From the NCBI GenBank assembly GCA_937927905.1, contig CALFWP010000122.1, forward strand, positions 1-37,624: a stretch of 37,624 bases of DNA. Reading direction: 5' to 3'. Shown here piece after piece: positions 24,560 through 33,378 of this stretch; position 1 is the stretch's first letter; the number at the start of each line of letters is the position of its first letter. The DNA comes from an uncultured Neomegalonema sp. GTDB lineage: Bacteria > Pseudomonadota > Alphaproteobacteria > Rhodobacterales > Rhodobacteraceae. A program made the translations under genes and the position numbers. The notes below the pieces were generated by a model. That model did not search any database, was not told the DNA's origin, and saw nothing but the letters and a program-made list of their open reading frames with translations.

Positions 24560-25584
24560 CGCGGGTAATCGGCCAGATCGGTCAGGATGGCATTGGCCGC
24601 CCGCACCAGAGGGATAGCCAGTGCCGCGCCTGAGCCTTCGCCGAGGCGCAGATTAAGGTCAAGCAAAGGCTCCGCCTGTAAAGCTTGCAGAAGGATTTGC
24701 GCGCCCGGTTCAGCAGATTGATGGGCAAAAACCATCCTCCCGCGCGCTTCCGGTGCGATCCCGCAGGCCAACAGAGCCGCCGCCCCTGCAATAAACCCGT
24801 CCACAATAACAATCCGGTTTTCGGCCGCACCGCCGAGCATAAAGCCGCACATCATGGCAATCTCGAATCCGCCGAATTCCGTCAGCACATCAAAAGGACC
24901 GGTTGCATCCGTGCGTAACGCCGCCTTTTCCAGCACCGCCCGTTTCCGGTCCAGTCCGGCATCATCAAGACCGGCGCCGCGTCCTGTCACTTCCGCTAGG
25001 TCATAACCCGTCAGGCGATGGATAATCAGGCTTGCGGCGGCGGTATTCCCGATGCCCATTTCGCCGGGTGCCAGAATATCATACCCGTCCGCAACGGCAT
25101 CCCTGGCCAGTGCAATGCCCTTCTGCAAGGCCGCCCTGCACTGGGTGCGGGTCATAGCCGGTTCAAGTGCGGCGTTCCGCGTGCCCGCTGCGATACGGGC
25201 ATCCGTAAATCCCGGACCGAGTGTAACAGGGAATGCAACACCTGCATCCACGACATGCAGATCCGCTCCGGCAATATGTGAAAAGGCGGATATTGTGGCA
25301 CCGCCGGCAATGAAATTCTGTACCATTGCCGCTGTGACGTCCTGCGGATGGGATGAGACGCCCTCGACGGTAATGCCGTGGTCACCCGCAAAAATCACGG
25401 ATAGTGCTTTGCCGAGCCTGGGTTTAAGCGCACCGCGTATCAGGCCAATCCGGATGGCCAGATCTTCAAGCCGCCCCAGCGATCCGACAGGTTTTGCCTT
25501 TTCATCGAGCAATGTCTGCAGTTCCGGCTTCAATTTAGTATCCAGCGGCGCAATGTCGATTATAGCGCTTTCTGCGCGTGTCAT
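24556..25584 (-). CDS. cobT: Nicotinate-nucleotide-dimethylbenzimidazole phosphoribosyltransferase
   Basis: CobT (CobU in some nomenclature) makes alpha-ribazole phosphate from dimethylbenzimidazole and nicotinate mononucleotide. The 342-aa protein has KAKPVGSLGRLEDLAIRIG, VIFAGDHGITVEGVS, APGEMGIGNTAAASLI and GFEIAMMCGFMLGGA, all hallmarks of the family, with the catalytic Glu near the C-terminus expected in LRLGEGSGAALAIPLV. GGGAGAG lies just before the ATG at 25584. It begins 19 nt after the flavoprotein gene upstream and overlaps cobS, so the four genes likely form one operon. Confidence 0.96.
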   Translation of the reverse strand: MTRAESAIIDIAPLDTKLKPELQTLLDEKAKPVGSLGRLEDLAIRIGLIRGALKPRLGKALSVIFAGDHGITVEGVSSHPQDVTAAMVQNFIAGGATISAFSHIAGADLHVVDAGVAFPVTLGPGFTDARIAAGTRNAALEPAMTRTQCRAALQKGIALARDAVADGYDILAPGEMGIGNTAAASLIIHRLTGYDLAEVTGRGAGLDDAGLDRKRAVLEKAALRTDATGPFDVLTEFGGFEIAMMCGFMLGGAAENRIVIVDGFIAGAAALLACGIAPEARGRMVFAHQSAEPGAQILLQALQAEPLLDLNLRLGEGSGAALAIPLVRAANAILTDLADYPR

Positions 25585-25603
25585 GTCCGCTCTCCCGAAG
25601 GCA

Positions 25604-26980
25604 TCAGTTCAGAGATATCATCTTACCCGGGTTAAGGATGTTCTGCGGATCAAAGGTACGCTTGATTTCCGCCATAACACCGTAGGCCGCACCGTGTTCG
25701 GCCTCCATATATTTGATTTTTCCGAGACCCACGCCGTGTTCACCGGTCACGGTTCCGCCAAGGCGCAACGAGCGTTCCGCAACCGCATGGGAAAGCTTTT
25801 CAGCAGCCTTCAGTTCGTCAGGGTTTTCGGGATCAATCATGATGGCGAGGTGAAAGTTTCCGTCGCCGACATGGCCGACCATAGGCGCAATCAGGCCGCT
25901 TTTTCTGATATCTTCCTTTGTCTCCAGAATGGCTTCCGCAAGCCTGGAGATCGGAACGCAGGAATCAGTGATATAACCGCGTTTACCGGGCCACATGGCT
26001 TTCACACCATAATATGCGTCATGCCGCGCACGCCAAAGGCGGTTGCGATCCTCCTCACGGGTGGCCCATTCAAAGCCCAGTCCGCCATGTTCAGCCGAGA
26101 TTTCCCCGAAGCGCTCGGCCTGTTCCGCAACACCGCTATCCGTACCGTGAAACTCCAGAAACAGCGTGGGGCGCTCGGGAATACCCATCTTTGAATAGGC
26201 ATTCATGGCTTGTAACTGCAATTCATCCAGAAACTCGATCCGTGCAACCGGCATCCCGAGCTGGATCGTTTCAATCACTGATTGTACCGCACCCTCGACG
26301 GTTTCAAAGCCGCATGTCGCCGAAGACACCGCTTCAGGCTGTCCGAAGAGTTTTACGGTCAGTTCCGTCATGATGCCCAATGTACCTTCGGACCCGACGA
26401 ACAATTTACACAAGTCATACCCGGCGGAAGATTTGCGGGAGCGGGATCCGGCGCGGATCACACGCCCGTCGGCCAGAACCACTTCACAGGCCAGCACACA
26501 TTCGCGCATAGTCCCATAACGGACGGCATTGGTACCGGAGGCCCGCGTTGCCGCCATGCCACCTATACTGGCATCCGCGCCGGGATCGACAGGAAAGAAA
26601 AGGCCGGTTGCCCGTAAATCCTCATTCAGCTGTCTGCGGGTGACACCGGGCTGGACCACGGCGTCCATATCTTCCTGATTAACCTTCAGGATAGCATTCA
26701 TACGACTCATATCGAGGCTGATGCCGCCCCTGACGGGCACAATATGCCCTTCCAGAGATGTGCCTGCTCCGTATGCAGTGATCGGACAGCCGGTTTCGCG
26801 GCATATCTCCACAATATTGCGGACATCCTCTGTGGAATGCGGGAACAGCACGGCGTCTGGCCTGACCGGTGCATGATGGGCCTCGTTCCGCGAATACTGC
26901 TCGCGCATTGCGTCCGTTGTCACACACCGGTCCTGAAAAGCGTTACTCAGGCGCTCAAGGGCATCCGCAATAGACATCAT
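25604..26980 (-). CDS. FAD-linked oxidase, D-lactate dehydrogenase/glycolate oxidase type
   Basis: A 458-aa flavoprotein of the vanillyl-alcohol-oxidase fold. The FAD-binding domain shows FPHSTEDVRNIVEICRETG, ITAYGAGTSLEGHIVP, VDPGADASIGGMAATRASG and GYDLCKLFVGSEGTLGIMTE. The C-terminal half has MVGHVGDGNFHLAIM (HVGDGNFH motif) and GTVTGEHGVGLGK, as in LDHD/GlcD-type D-2-hydroxyacid dehydrogenases. It probably oxidises D-lactate or another D-2-hydroxy acid, passing electrons to cytochrome or the respiratory chain; the substrate is not certain. AAGGAAAG lies just upstream of tandem ATGs at 26980 and 26977. It precedes cobT by 19 nt. Why it sits ahead of cobalamin genes is not clear. Confidence 0.9.
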   Translation of the reverse strand: MMSIADALERLSNAFQDRCVTTDAMREQYSRNEAHHAPVRPDAVLFPHSTEDVRNIVEICRETGCPITAYGAGTSLEGHIVPVRGGISLDMSRMNAILKVNQEDMDAVVQPGVTRRQLNEDLRATGLFFPVDPGADASIGGMAATRASGTNAVRYGTMRECVLACEVVLADGRVIRAGSRSRKSSAGYDLCKLFVGSEGTLGIMTELTVKLFGQPEAVSSATCGFETVEGAVQSVIETIQLGMPVARIEFLDELQLQAMNAYSKMGIPERPTLFLEFHGTDSGVAEQAERFGEISAEHGGLGFEWATREEDRNRLWRARHDAYYGVKAMWPGKRGYITDSCVPISRLAEAILETKEDIRKSGLIAPMVGHVGDGNFHLAIMIDPENPDELKAAEKLSHAVAERSLRLGGTVTGEHGVGLGKIKYMEAEHGAAYGVMAEIKRTFDPQNILNPGKMISLN

Positions 26981-27064
26981 CCGCTTTCCTTCATACGGGC
27001 ACTCTGTTTACCGCAGGACACGCTGTGGGAAAGCTGAAAATAGCACAATCGTTTTATCAGCATG

Positions 27065-27100
27065 AAAAAAATAAAGCCCCGGCATGCACTGCTCCGGGGC
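27065..27100 (-). terminator. Rho-independent terminator after the parvulin gene
   Basis: A 7-bp GCCCCGG/CCGGGGC stem with an 11-nt loop is followed on the minus strand by TTTATTTTTTT. It lies 30 nt past the stop codon of the isomerase gene. Confidence 0.9.
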
Positions 27101-27129
27101 CTTTTGTCTTCACATCCACAATCCGCACT

Positions 27130-28020
27130 TTATTCTGCGTCGGAATACATTTCCGGACGGCGGATAAGGAAAGCAGGCGGTGTATCGTCGGGTTTGGTCA
27201 CATCAGTGGTTTCTTTGATTTCCAGGATAATCGCCTGTGCCGTGCTCTGTGTCAGTTGCTGGCGCAGCTGTCCTTCCACGTCCTCAAAGGCAGGCGGCTG
27301 GGTCATGCGACGGTCTTCAACCTTGATGACATGCCACCCGAATTGCGTTTTAACCGGGTCGGAAATCTCGCCGGGCTTCATCGAAAAGGCGGCTTCCGCA
27401 AACGGTGCGACCATATCGCCCTTTTTGAAGTACCCCAAATCCCCGCCGGACGCTCCTGATGGACCGGTGGATTTTTCTGCAGCGAGCTTTGCGAAATCCG
27501 CATCGGTATCCCGCAGGGTTTTTGTCAGGTCTTTCGCATCATCCTCTTCATCAACCAGAATATGCCGTGCACGGACCTCTTCTTCTTCCGAAAAATCGGC
27601 AGTAAGCTTGACATAAGCTTCACGCATGGCTTCGTCGGTGACTCGTTCGGCAAGTTCCGCAGCAATATAAGCCTCGGCCAGTGTTGCACGCCGGGCAGCG
27701 GCAAGCCGTGCCTTTACAACGCGGGTTTTTTCGAGACCATCCTCCAGCGCCTTATCCATCAAAGCGTATTCACTGATCAGCTGTTCCGTAATTGCCTCAA
27801 GCATAACAGTGTCCGGCTGCGAACGCATCTGATCCGGCAATGTCGAGAATGTCAGCGCGGCATCACCGATTGTGACCTTGTTTTTGCCCACAATGGCCAA
27901 CACTTCACTGCCGTCATTCTGGGAGAGGGCAACTTTCAACTCACTGTCGCCAACAGATTGGGCGGATGCCGTGCCAATGCCCAAAGCCAAAACGATCATG
28001 CTTGTAAGTGTGGTTTTCAT
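27130..28020 (-). CDS. Exported parvulin-type peptidyl-prolyl isomerase
   Basis: A 296-aa periplasmic foldase of the SurA/PrsA/PpiD class. A Sec signal runs MKTTLTSMIVLALGIGTASA (cut expected after ASA). An N-terminal helical chaperone region (residues about 40-150) leads to a parvulin domain with VRARHILVDEEDDAKDL, GPSGASGGDLGYFKKGDM, FAEAAFSMKPGEIS and FGWHVIKVEDRR. It should help fold outer-membrane or secreted proteins. The ATG at 28020 has AAGGAAG 8 nt upstream; an in-frame TTG just before adds only one residue. It is divergent from secA, so a secretion motor and a periplasmic foldase share one intergenic region. Confidence 0.92.
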   Translation of the reverse strand: MKTTLTSMIVLALGIGTASAQSVGDSELKVALSQNDGSEVLAIVGKNKVTIGDAALTFSTLPDQMRSQPDTVMLEAITEQLISEYALMDKALEDGLEKTRVVKARLAAARRATLAEAYIAAELAERVTDEAMREAYVKLTADFSEEEEVRARHILVDEEDDAKDLTKTLRDTDADFAKLAAEKSTGPSGASGGDLGYFKKGDMVAPFAEAAFSMKPGEISDPVKTQFGWHVIKVEDRRMTQPPAFEDVEGQLRQQLTQSTAQAIILEIKETTDVTKPDDTPPAFLIRRPEMYSDAE

Positions 28021-28083
28021 CAAAAGTCTTCCTTGATTAGCGCAAATAGCGGTGCCTGTGCCTTATGGCGTATTGAGGTAACA

Positions 28084-28111
28084 TTGACATACTCTTACCC
28101 GCTGCATAAGT
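28084..28111 (+). promoter_or_regulatory. Possible secA promoter
   Basis: A consensus TTGACA at 28084-28089 and ATAAGT at 28106-28111 lie 16 bp apart in the gap between the isomerase gene and secA. The -10 match is only fair. It would give a 5' leader of about 150 nt. Confidence 0.4.
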
Positions 28112-28266
28112 CTCCGGCCAGTCCGCAAAACAGTGCTTTTCCGGTTTAATGCCCTGTAGCAATCCTTTAAAGTCCTTAGGGTAAGGACCGGTTCGCGGGA
28201 GACAATGGCTTTCGCATGGCCGGAATAAGACAATGACGCGGGAAAACCGCAGAAAGGCAGTGTCGC

Positions 28267-31011
28267 ATGTTGGGTCTCGACAAAGTCGCTAAAAAAATAT
28301 TCGGGACCGCGAATGACCGCAAGGTCAAGGCGGCCATGAAGTCTTTAACGGGTGTTGAAGGACTTGAAAGCGGCCTTGAGGCGCTGTCTGACGAGCAATT
28401 GCGCACCAAAACACAGGAATTCCGTGACCGGCATCAAAAAGGTGAAACGCTTGACGCTCTGATGAACGAGGCGTTCGCTGTGGTGCGCGAGGCAGCCAAA
28501 CGCTCTCTCGGCCTGCGGCCTTTCGATGTGCAGTTGCTCGGCGGTTATATTCTGCACCAAGGTAACATTTCCGAGATGCGCACCGGTGAGGGTAAGACCC
28601 TTGTTGCGACGCTACCGGTCTATCTCAATGCGTTGGCCGGTAAGGGTGTGCATGTTGTCACCGTCAATGATTATCTTGCCTCCCGCGATGCGGAATGGAT
28701 GGGGGCGGTCTACAAATTCCTCGGCCTGACGGTCGGCACGATCATCGCCGGTATGGATGATGACCAGCGCCGCGAAGCTTATGCCTGTGATGTGACCTAC
28801 GCGACAAATAACGAACTGGGTTTCGATTACTTGCGCGACAACATGAAATATTCCGTTGAGGAGATGGTGCAGCGGGGCCACCATTATGCGATTGTGGATG
28901 AGGTGGACTCGATCCTTGTGGACGAGGCGCGTACCCCGCTGATCATTTCCGGCCCTGCGGAGGATTCCAGCGAACTGTACATGGCGGTTGACCAGTTAAT
29001 TCCGCAACTGACCGAAGAGCATTTCGAGATTGACGAGAAACAGCGGTCTTCAACTTTGACCGAGGACGGTAACGAGGCGGCAGAGAAACTATTGCGGGAA
29101 ATGGGCGTGCTTCAGGCGGAAGCCTCACTTTACGATCCCGGCAATGTCTCGATCGTCCACCATGTCAATCAGGCGCTGCGGGCGCATAAAATTTTCCTGC
29201 GCGACCGGGATTACATGATCAAGGATGGCCGGATCATGCTGATTGACGAGTTTACCGGCCGTGCCATGGAAGGCCGCCGCCTCTCCGAAGGGCTGCATCA
29301 GGCGATCGAAGCGAAAGAGGGCGTGCAGATCATGCCTGAAAACACCACGCTCGCCTCGATCACCTATCAGAACTATTTCCGGCTTTATGAAAAGCTGGCG
29401 GGCATGACCGGCACGGCACTGACCGAGGCAGAGGAATTCGCCGAAATCTACGGCCTTGAAGTCATCGAGATTCCCACGAACCTGCCGGTTGCCCGCGAGG
29501 ATGTGGATGATGAAGTCTACCGCTCCACCCGCGAGAAATACGATGCAATTGTCGAAGAGATCGAGGCGGCACGCGCCAAGGGACAGCCGATACTGGTCGG
29601 CACAACATCCATCGAGAAATCGGAATTTCTGGCAAAACTGCTGACTGAAAAGGGCTTTAAGCTTAAGGACACCTCACAGGTGAACGCCTTCGAGCCGCTT
29701 TATGACGGGGATAGCGGCACCGATGCCGAGCAGGTCTTTGCCGTTCTGAACGCGCGCTATCACGAACAGGAAGCCGCGATTGTGGCTCAGGCCGGTGTGC
29801 CCGGTGCCATCACGATTGCCACCAATATGGCGGGTCGGGGAACCGATATTAAACTCGGTGGAAATGCGGAGATGCGCATTGCCCATGAGTTGGGCGAGAC
29901 GCCGGACGAAGCAAAGGCGCAAGAGATCCGCAATGCCGTTCAGCAGCTTGAGGCCAAGGCAAAGGCGGCAGGCGGTCTTTACGTGCTGGCGACCGAACGC
30001 CATGAAAGCCGCCGTATTGATAATCAGCTCAGGGGGCGTTCCGGGCGTCAGGGCGATCCCGGAAAGTCGAAATTCTATCTGTCGCTCGAAGATGATCTGA
30101 TGCGGATTTTCGGCTCCGAGCGCATGGATAAAATGCTGCAACGCCTCGGACTTCAGGAGGGCGAGGCCATTGTCCACTCCTGGGTCAATAAGGCGATTGA
30201 ACGGGCACAGGGCAAGGTCGAGGCCCGCAACTTTGATATCCGTAAAAACGTCCTCAAATACGACGACGTGATGAATGATCAGCGCAAGGCGATCTTTGAA
30301 CAGCGCCTTGAGGTCATGGAAGCCACGGATGTTGCCGAAACCGCCCGCGACATGCGCCATGCCCTGATCGACGATCTGGTTGCACAGCATATTCCGGAAA
30401 ATTCCTATGCAGAGCAATGGAATATGGATGGCTTGGGTCAGGAGCTGGCCAATATCTTCGGTCGTGAATTCCCGGTTGCGGACTGGGCCGATGAAGAAGG
30501 TGTGGCGGATGAGGAAATCCGCGAGCGCCTCTATAAAATGGGCGATGAAGTCGCAGCCGAAAAAACCGAGCTGATCGGTGAAGACCAGATGCGCGCGGCC
30601 GAAAAGGAACTGATTTTGCGCGCCATCGACGACGAATGGCGTGCGCACCTTTTACGGATGGAGCATCTGCGTCAGGTTGTCGGTCTGCGCGGCTATGCAC
30701 AGAAAGACCCGCTCAACGAATATAAAACCGAAGCCTTCACCATGTTTGATGGCCTGCTGACGCGCTTACGCGGCGCGGTGACCCAGCGCCTGATGCGCAT
30801 TGACGAAGCCATGGAGAACCAGCGGCGACAATTCCTGATGATGTTCCTGCAATCCGATGAGGGACAGCAGGCCGTACAAAAGGCGGTTGTTGAGTCCGGT
30901 GTGCGTCCCGAAAATGGCGATACGGAAGTCACGATCGAAACACCTTTCGGTCCTGCAACCATACGCCTGACCGCTCAGGAACCGCCAGCACAGGGACAAG
31001 GCGTCGCCTGA
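28267..31011 (+). CDS. secA: Preprotein translocase motor ATPase SecA
   Basis: SecA pushes unfolded preproteins through SecYEG using ATP. The 914-aa protein has Walker A MRTGEGKTLVATLP, the DEVDSILVDEARTPLI motif II region, the cross-linking and helical scaffold domains, VGTTSIEKSEFLAKLL and ATNMAGRGTDIKLGG in the second nucleotide fold, and the conserved GRSGRQGDPGKSKFYLSLEDDLMRIF. AGAAAGG lies upstream of the ATG. Unusually, the C-terminus ends after a short acidic/proline-rich tail (APTIRL region to GQGVA) and lacks the Cys-x-Cys...His-Cys zinc motif by which SecA usually binds SecB. A strong terminator follows, so the gene is transcribed alone. Confidence 0.97.
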   Translation: MLGLDKVAKKIFGTANDRKVKAAMKSLTGVEGLESGLEALSDEQLRTKTQEFRDRHQKGETLDALMNEAFAVVREAAKRSLGLRPFDVQLLGGYILHQGNISEMRTGEGKTLVATLPVYLNALAGKGVHVVTVNDYLASRDAEWMGAVYKFLGLTVGTIIAGMDDDQRREAYACDVTYATNNELGFDYLRDNMKYSVEEMVQRGHHYAIVDEVDSILVDEARTPLIISGPAEDSSELYMAVDQLIPQLTEEHFEIDEKQRSSTLTEDGNEAAEKLLREMGVLQAEASLYDPGNVSIVHHVNQALRAHKIFLRDRDYMIKDGRIMLIDEFTGRAMEGRRLSEGLHQAIEAKEGVQIMPENTTLASITYQNYFRLYEKLAGMTGTALTEAEEFAEIYGLEVIEIPTNLPVAREDVDDEVYRSTREKYDAIVEEIEAARAKGQPILVGTTSIEKSEFLAKLLTEKGFKLKDTSQVNAFEPLYDGDSGTDAEQVFAVLNARYHEQEAAIVAQAGVPGAITIATNMAGRGTDIKLGGNAEMRIAHELGETPDEAKAQEIRNAVQQLEAKAKAAGGLYVLATERHESRRIDNQLRGRSGRQGDPGKSKFYLSLEDDLMRIFGSERMDKMLQRLGLQEGEAIVHSWVNKAIERAQGKVEARNFDIRKNVLKYDDVMNDQRKAIFEQRLEVMEATDVAETARDMRHALIDDLVAQHIPENSYAEQWNMDGLGQELANIFGREFPVADWADEEGVADEEIRERLYKMGDEVAAEKTELIGEDQMRAAEKELILRAIDDEWRAHLLRMEHLRQVVGLRGYAQKDPLNEYKTEAFTMFDGLLTRLRGAVTQRLMRIDEAMENQRRQFLMMFLQSDEGQQAVQKAVVESGVRPENGDTEVTIETPFGPATIRLTAQEPPAQGQGVA

Positions 31012-31044
31012 TTACCCGCCGGAACCATTCGAATGAACAGAATA

Positions 31045-31069
31045 CCCGGCGGATATGCCGGGCATTTTT
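31045..31069 (+). terminator. Rho-independent terminator after secA
   Basis: A perfect 6-bp CCCGGC/GCCGGG stem with a 6-nt loop is followed by CATTTTT, 34 nt past the secA stop. Confidence 0.85.
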
Positions 31070-31101
31070 GGCTGTAATACCGGATTAACAGGGCCGCCAA
31101 T

Positions 31102-31473
31102 TTGCAGAAAACCACACTCCGCATTGATCGCCTGAACCTGCCGCTGTTTATCGGTGTGCTGGATCATGAACATGAAGCGCCACAGAGTGTTATCATGTCG
31201 ATTGATATGCAGGTTGTGATCCCTGACCGCCCCAGTGAGGCGGAATCGGACTATGTGTCTTACGCCCCGGTCGTGGAGTACTTGCAGGCCCTGTCGGAAA
31301 GCGGACGGCATATTGATCTGGTTGAGGAACTGGCCGACGAAATTTTCCGTTTTATTTTCAAAGATACGCGCGTCAAACATGCACGGGTGGAAGTTATGAA
31401 GCCCGACATATTTCCCGAAGCGGCCGGTGTCGGCATCGTCATTGAACGGGAAAATCTCCACTCGAACGCCTGA
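31102..31473 (+). CDS. folB: Dihydroneopterin aldolase
   Basis: FolB cleaves 7,8-dihydroneopterin to 6-hydroxymethyl-dihydropterin in folate synthesis. The 123-aa protein has the T-fold features FIGVLDHEHEAPQSV, then DYVSYAPVVEYL, LVEELADEIFRFIF with the conserved Glu, and the end VEVMKPDIFPEAAGVGIVIER with the catalytic Lys. The best start is a TTG at 31102, since the protein begins at the expected place; no ATG is near enough upstream and only a weak AGGG precedes it. It follows the secA terminator, so it needs its own promoter, not identified. Other folate genes are not in the window. Confidence 0.85.
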   Translation: MQKTTLRIDRLNLPLFIGVLDHEHEAPQSVIMSIDMQVVIPDRPSEAESDYVSYAPVVEYLQALSESGRHIDLVEELADEIFRFIFKDTRVKHARVEVMKPDIFPEAAGVGIVIERENLHSNA

Positions 31474-31537
31474 AAAACCGGCACTGCTTTTAAAAGCGTC
31501 GTTTTTTCGTCCCGATTTGCAGTGTTCTGTGTCAGTC

Positions 31538-31564
31538 TATTATTCTGATAAAAGCAGAATAATA
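31538..31564 (+). promoter_or_regulatory. Perfect stem-loop upstream of the solute-binding protein gene
   Basis: TATTATTCTG at 31538-31547 and CAGAATAATA at 31555-31564 are perfect complements with a 7-nt loop (ATAAAAG). The centre lies about 47 nt before the ATG at 31598. It may be an operator dyad, or an RNA hairpin in the leader that stabilises or controls the message. It is not a terminator because no T run follows. Confidence 0.5.
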
Positions 31565-31597
31565 CAACATTTACAAATCTGTACTCAGGGAGAGAAA

Positions 31598-33193
31598 ATG
31601 ACCGACGATCAAAAACTTATAGAGAACATTCTGGCGGATAAAACCGCCTCCCGCCGTGATTTCATGGTCGGTGCGATGGCGCTGGGCATGACGGCAACCT
31701 CCGCATCGGCGCTCTGGTCAGGCCGCGCCCATGCAGCAAAACCGAAAAAAGGCGGGCATCTCAAGGCCGGCCTGAACGACGCGAACACGATCGATTCACT
31801 CGATTCGGCGACGTATAACGCGACATTCATGATCGTTGTCAGCCGCGCGTTCCGCGACAGTCTTGTTGAGGTCGGACAGGACAATTCCGCCTCCCCTGCT
31901 CTTGCGGAAAGCTGGGAAGCCAGTGATGACGCGACCGAATGGCGCTTTAAACTGCGCAAAGGCGTCGAATTCTCGAATGGCAAGAGCCTGACGACGGAAG
32001 ACGTCATCAACTCGATCAACACTCACCGCGGCGAAGATTCGAAATCCGGTGCGAAAGGCGTATTTGAAGCCATCGAAGACGTCACCGCCGACGGTAAGGA
32101 TACCGTGGTTGTGAAACTGGCTTCGGGCAATGCGGACTTCCCGTTCCTGATGACCGATTATCACCTGACTATCGTGCCCACCGTGGACGGCAAGCCCGAT
32201 GTGAATTCAAAGCACGGCACCGGCACCTATCTGCTCAAAGATTTTGAACCGGGTATCCGCGCCAGCTTTGAAAAGAACCCGAATTCCTGGCAAGGCGACG
32301 AGTTCGGTCACTTTGACAGTGCCGAGCTTGTGGCGATCCTCGACGATACCGCACGGGTCAATGCACTGGTCACGGGCGAGGTGGATGTTATCAACCGTCC
32401 GGCGCTGAAGACAATCAACCGTCTGCAACGCAAGCCCGGTGTTCAGATCATCGACGTGGAATCGAACCTCGCCTTTACCCATCCGATGCGGATGGAGGGT
32501 GCGCCGTTTGACAATTACCACTTCCGTCAGGCGCTTAAACTGTCCACAAACCGTGAAGCTTTTGTTGAAAAAGTGCTTTACGGCTACGGTAAAGTCGGTA
32601 ACGACCAGCCGCTCGGACCGCAATTTGCCAGCTATGATCCAGATCTGAAGGTCGAAATGGATCTGGATAAAGCCAAGTTCCACCTGAAAAAATCCGGCCA
32701 TGCCGATACGAAGATCAAGTATTTCTTCGCTGACACGGCCTATGGCGGTGCGGGCGATGCGGCGGAACTGTTCCTTGAGGACTGGCAGGCCGCAGGTATC
32801 GACGTAGAGCTGTCGCGTGAACCGAAAGACGGATACTGGTCCAATGTCTGGAACGTAAAACCGTTCTGTGCCTGTTACTGGGGTCCGCGTCCGGTCGAGG
32901 ATATGATCCTCTCGATCTGCTATATCGGCGGTGCACCATGGAACGATTCCAATGTCGATATCGCCTCGGTCAATACGCTGGTGAAAGCCTGCCGTGCGGA
33001 GCTTGATACCGCCAAGCGTAAAGACATGTACCAGACCGTGCAGCACCTCTTGTCGGATCGCGGCGGCACAATCATTCCTGCCTTCGGTAAGGATGTTGCC
33101 GCAGCCTCCGAGAAAATCGGCATCGGCGGGAAACTCGGAGGCGGCTGGGAAATGGATGGCGGCCACTTCATCAAACGTTGGTGGATGGCATAA
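31598..33193 (+). CDS. Tat-exported ABC transporter solute-binding protein (family 5)
   Basis: A 531-aa periplasmic binding protein of the peptide/nickel/opine class (SBP_bac_5). The N-terminus has a twin-arginine signal, SRRDFMVGAMALGMT, with export cut expected near GRAHAA, after which KKGGHLKAGLND begins the mature fold. Family motifs include SPALAESWEASDDATEWRF, LRKGVEFSNGKSLTTEDV and HFRQALKLSTNREAFVEKV. AGGGAGAG lies just before the ATG. A strong terminator follows and no permease or ATPase genes are adjacent, so it would have to serve a transporter encoded elsewhere. A long stem-loop in the leader (31538-31564) may control its level. Ligand unknown. Confidence 0.92.
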   Translation: MTDDQKLIENILADKTASRRDFMVGAMALGMTATSASALWSGRAHAAKPKKGGHLKAGLNDANTIDSLDSATYNATFMIVVSRAFRDSLVEVGQDNSASPALAESWEASDDATEWRFKLRKGVEFSNGKSLTTEDVINSINTHRGEDSKSGAKGVFEAIEDVTADGKDTVVVKLASGNADFPFLMTDYHLTIVPTVDGKPDVNSKHGTGTYLLKDFEPGIRASFEKNPNSWQGDEFGHFDSAELVAILDDTARVNALVTGEVDVINRPALKTINRLQRKPGVQIIDVESNLAFTHPMRMEGAPFDNYHFRQALKLSTNREAFVEKVLYGYGKVGNDQPLGPQFASYDPDLKVEMDLDKAKFHLKKSGHADTKIKYFFADTAYGGAGDAAELFLEDWQAAGIDVELSREPKDGYWSNVWNVKPFCACYWGPRPVEDMILSICYIGGAPWNDSNVDIASVNTLVKACRAELDTAKRKDMYQTVQHLLSDRGGTIIPAFGKDVAAASEKIGIGGKLGGGWEMDGGHFIKRWWMA

Positions 33194-33238
33194 ACCTCAG
33201 GCCCGGGGCCGCAAACCGGCCCTTATCAAACAAAAAGA

Positions 33239-33269
33239 GCCGCCGGACTGCTTTTCCGGCGGCTTTTTT
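33239..33269 (+). terminator. Rho-independent terminator after the solute-binding protein gene
   Basis: A perfect 9-bp GCCGCCGGA/TCCGGCGGC stem with a 7-nt loop is followed by six T. Confidence 0.93.
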
Positions 33270-33305
33270 CATGTCCGTGCGCGGTTACGAATAACGGAAA
33301 AGCTC

Positions 33306-33329
33306 AAAAAAACCCGCTGCAGGAGCGGG
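33306..33329 (-). terminator. Rho-independent terminator after the small lipoprotein gene
   Basis: On the minus strand a 6-bp CCCGCT/AGCGGG stem with a 5-nt loop is followed by seven T. It lies about 50 nt past the lipoprotein stop and faces the terminator at 33239-33269. Confidence 0.88.
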
Positions 33330-33378
33330 CTTTCAAGACCATTATGTGTCGCGCAAATATATACGCGATGCGTATTCC

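Noticed and set aside
29674..30648. A 324-codon open frame opposite secA
   Set aside because: It lies wholly inside secA on the other strand and has no recognisable domain. It is a coding shadow.
32207..33166. A 319-codon open frame opposite the solute-binding protein gene
   Set aside because: Antisense shadow of a well-supported gene; its composition follows the reverse complement of the real codons.
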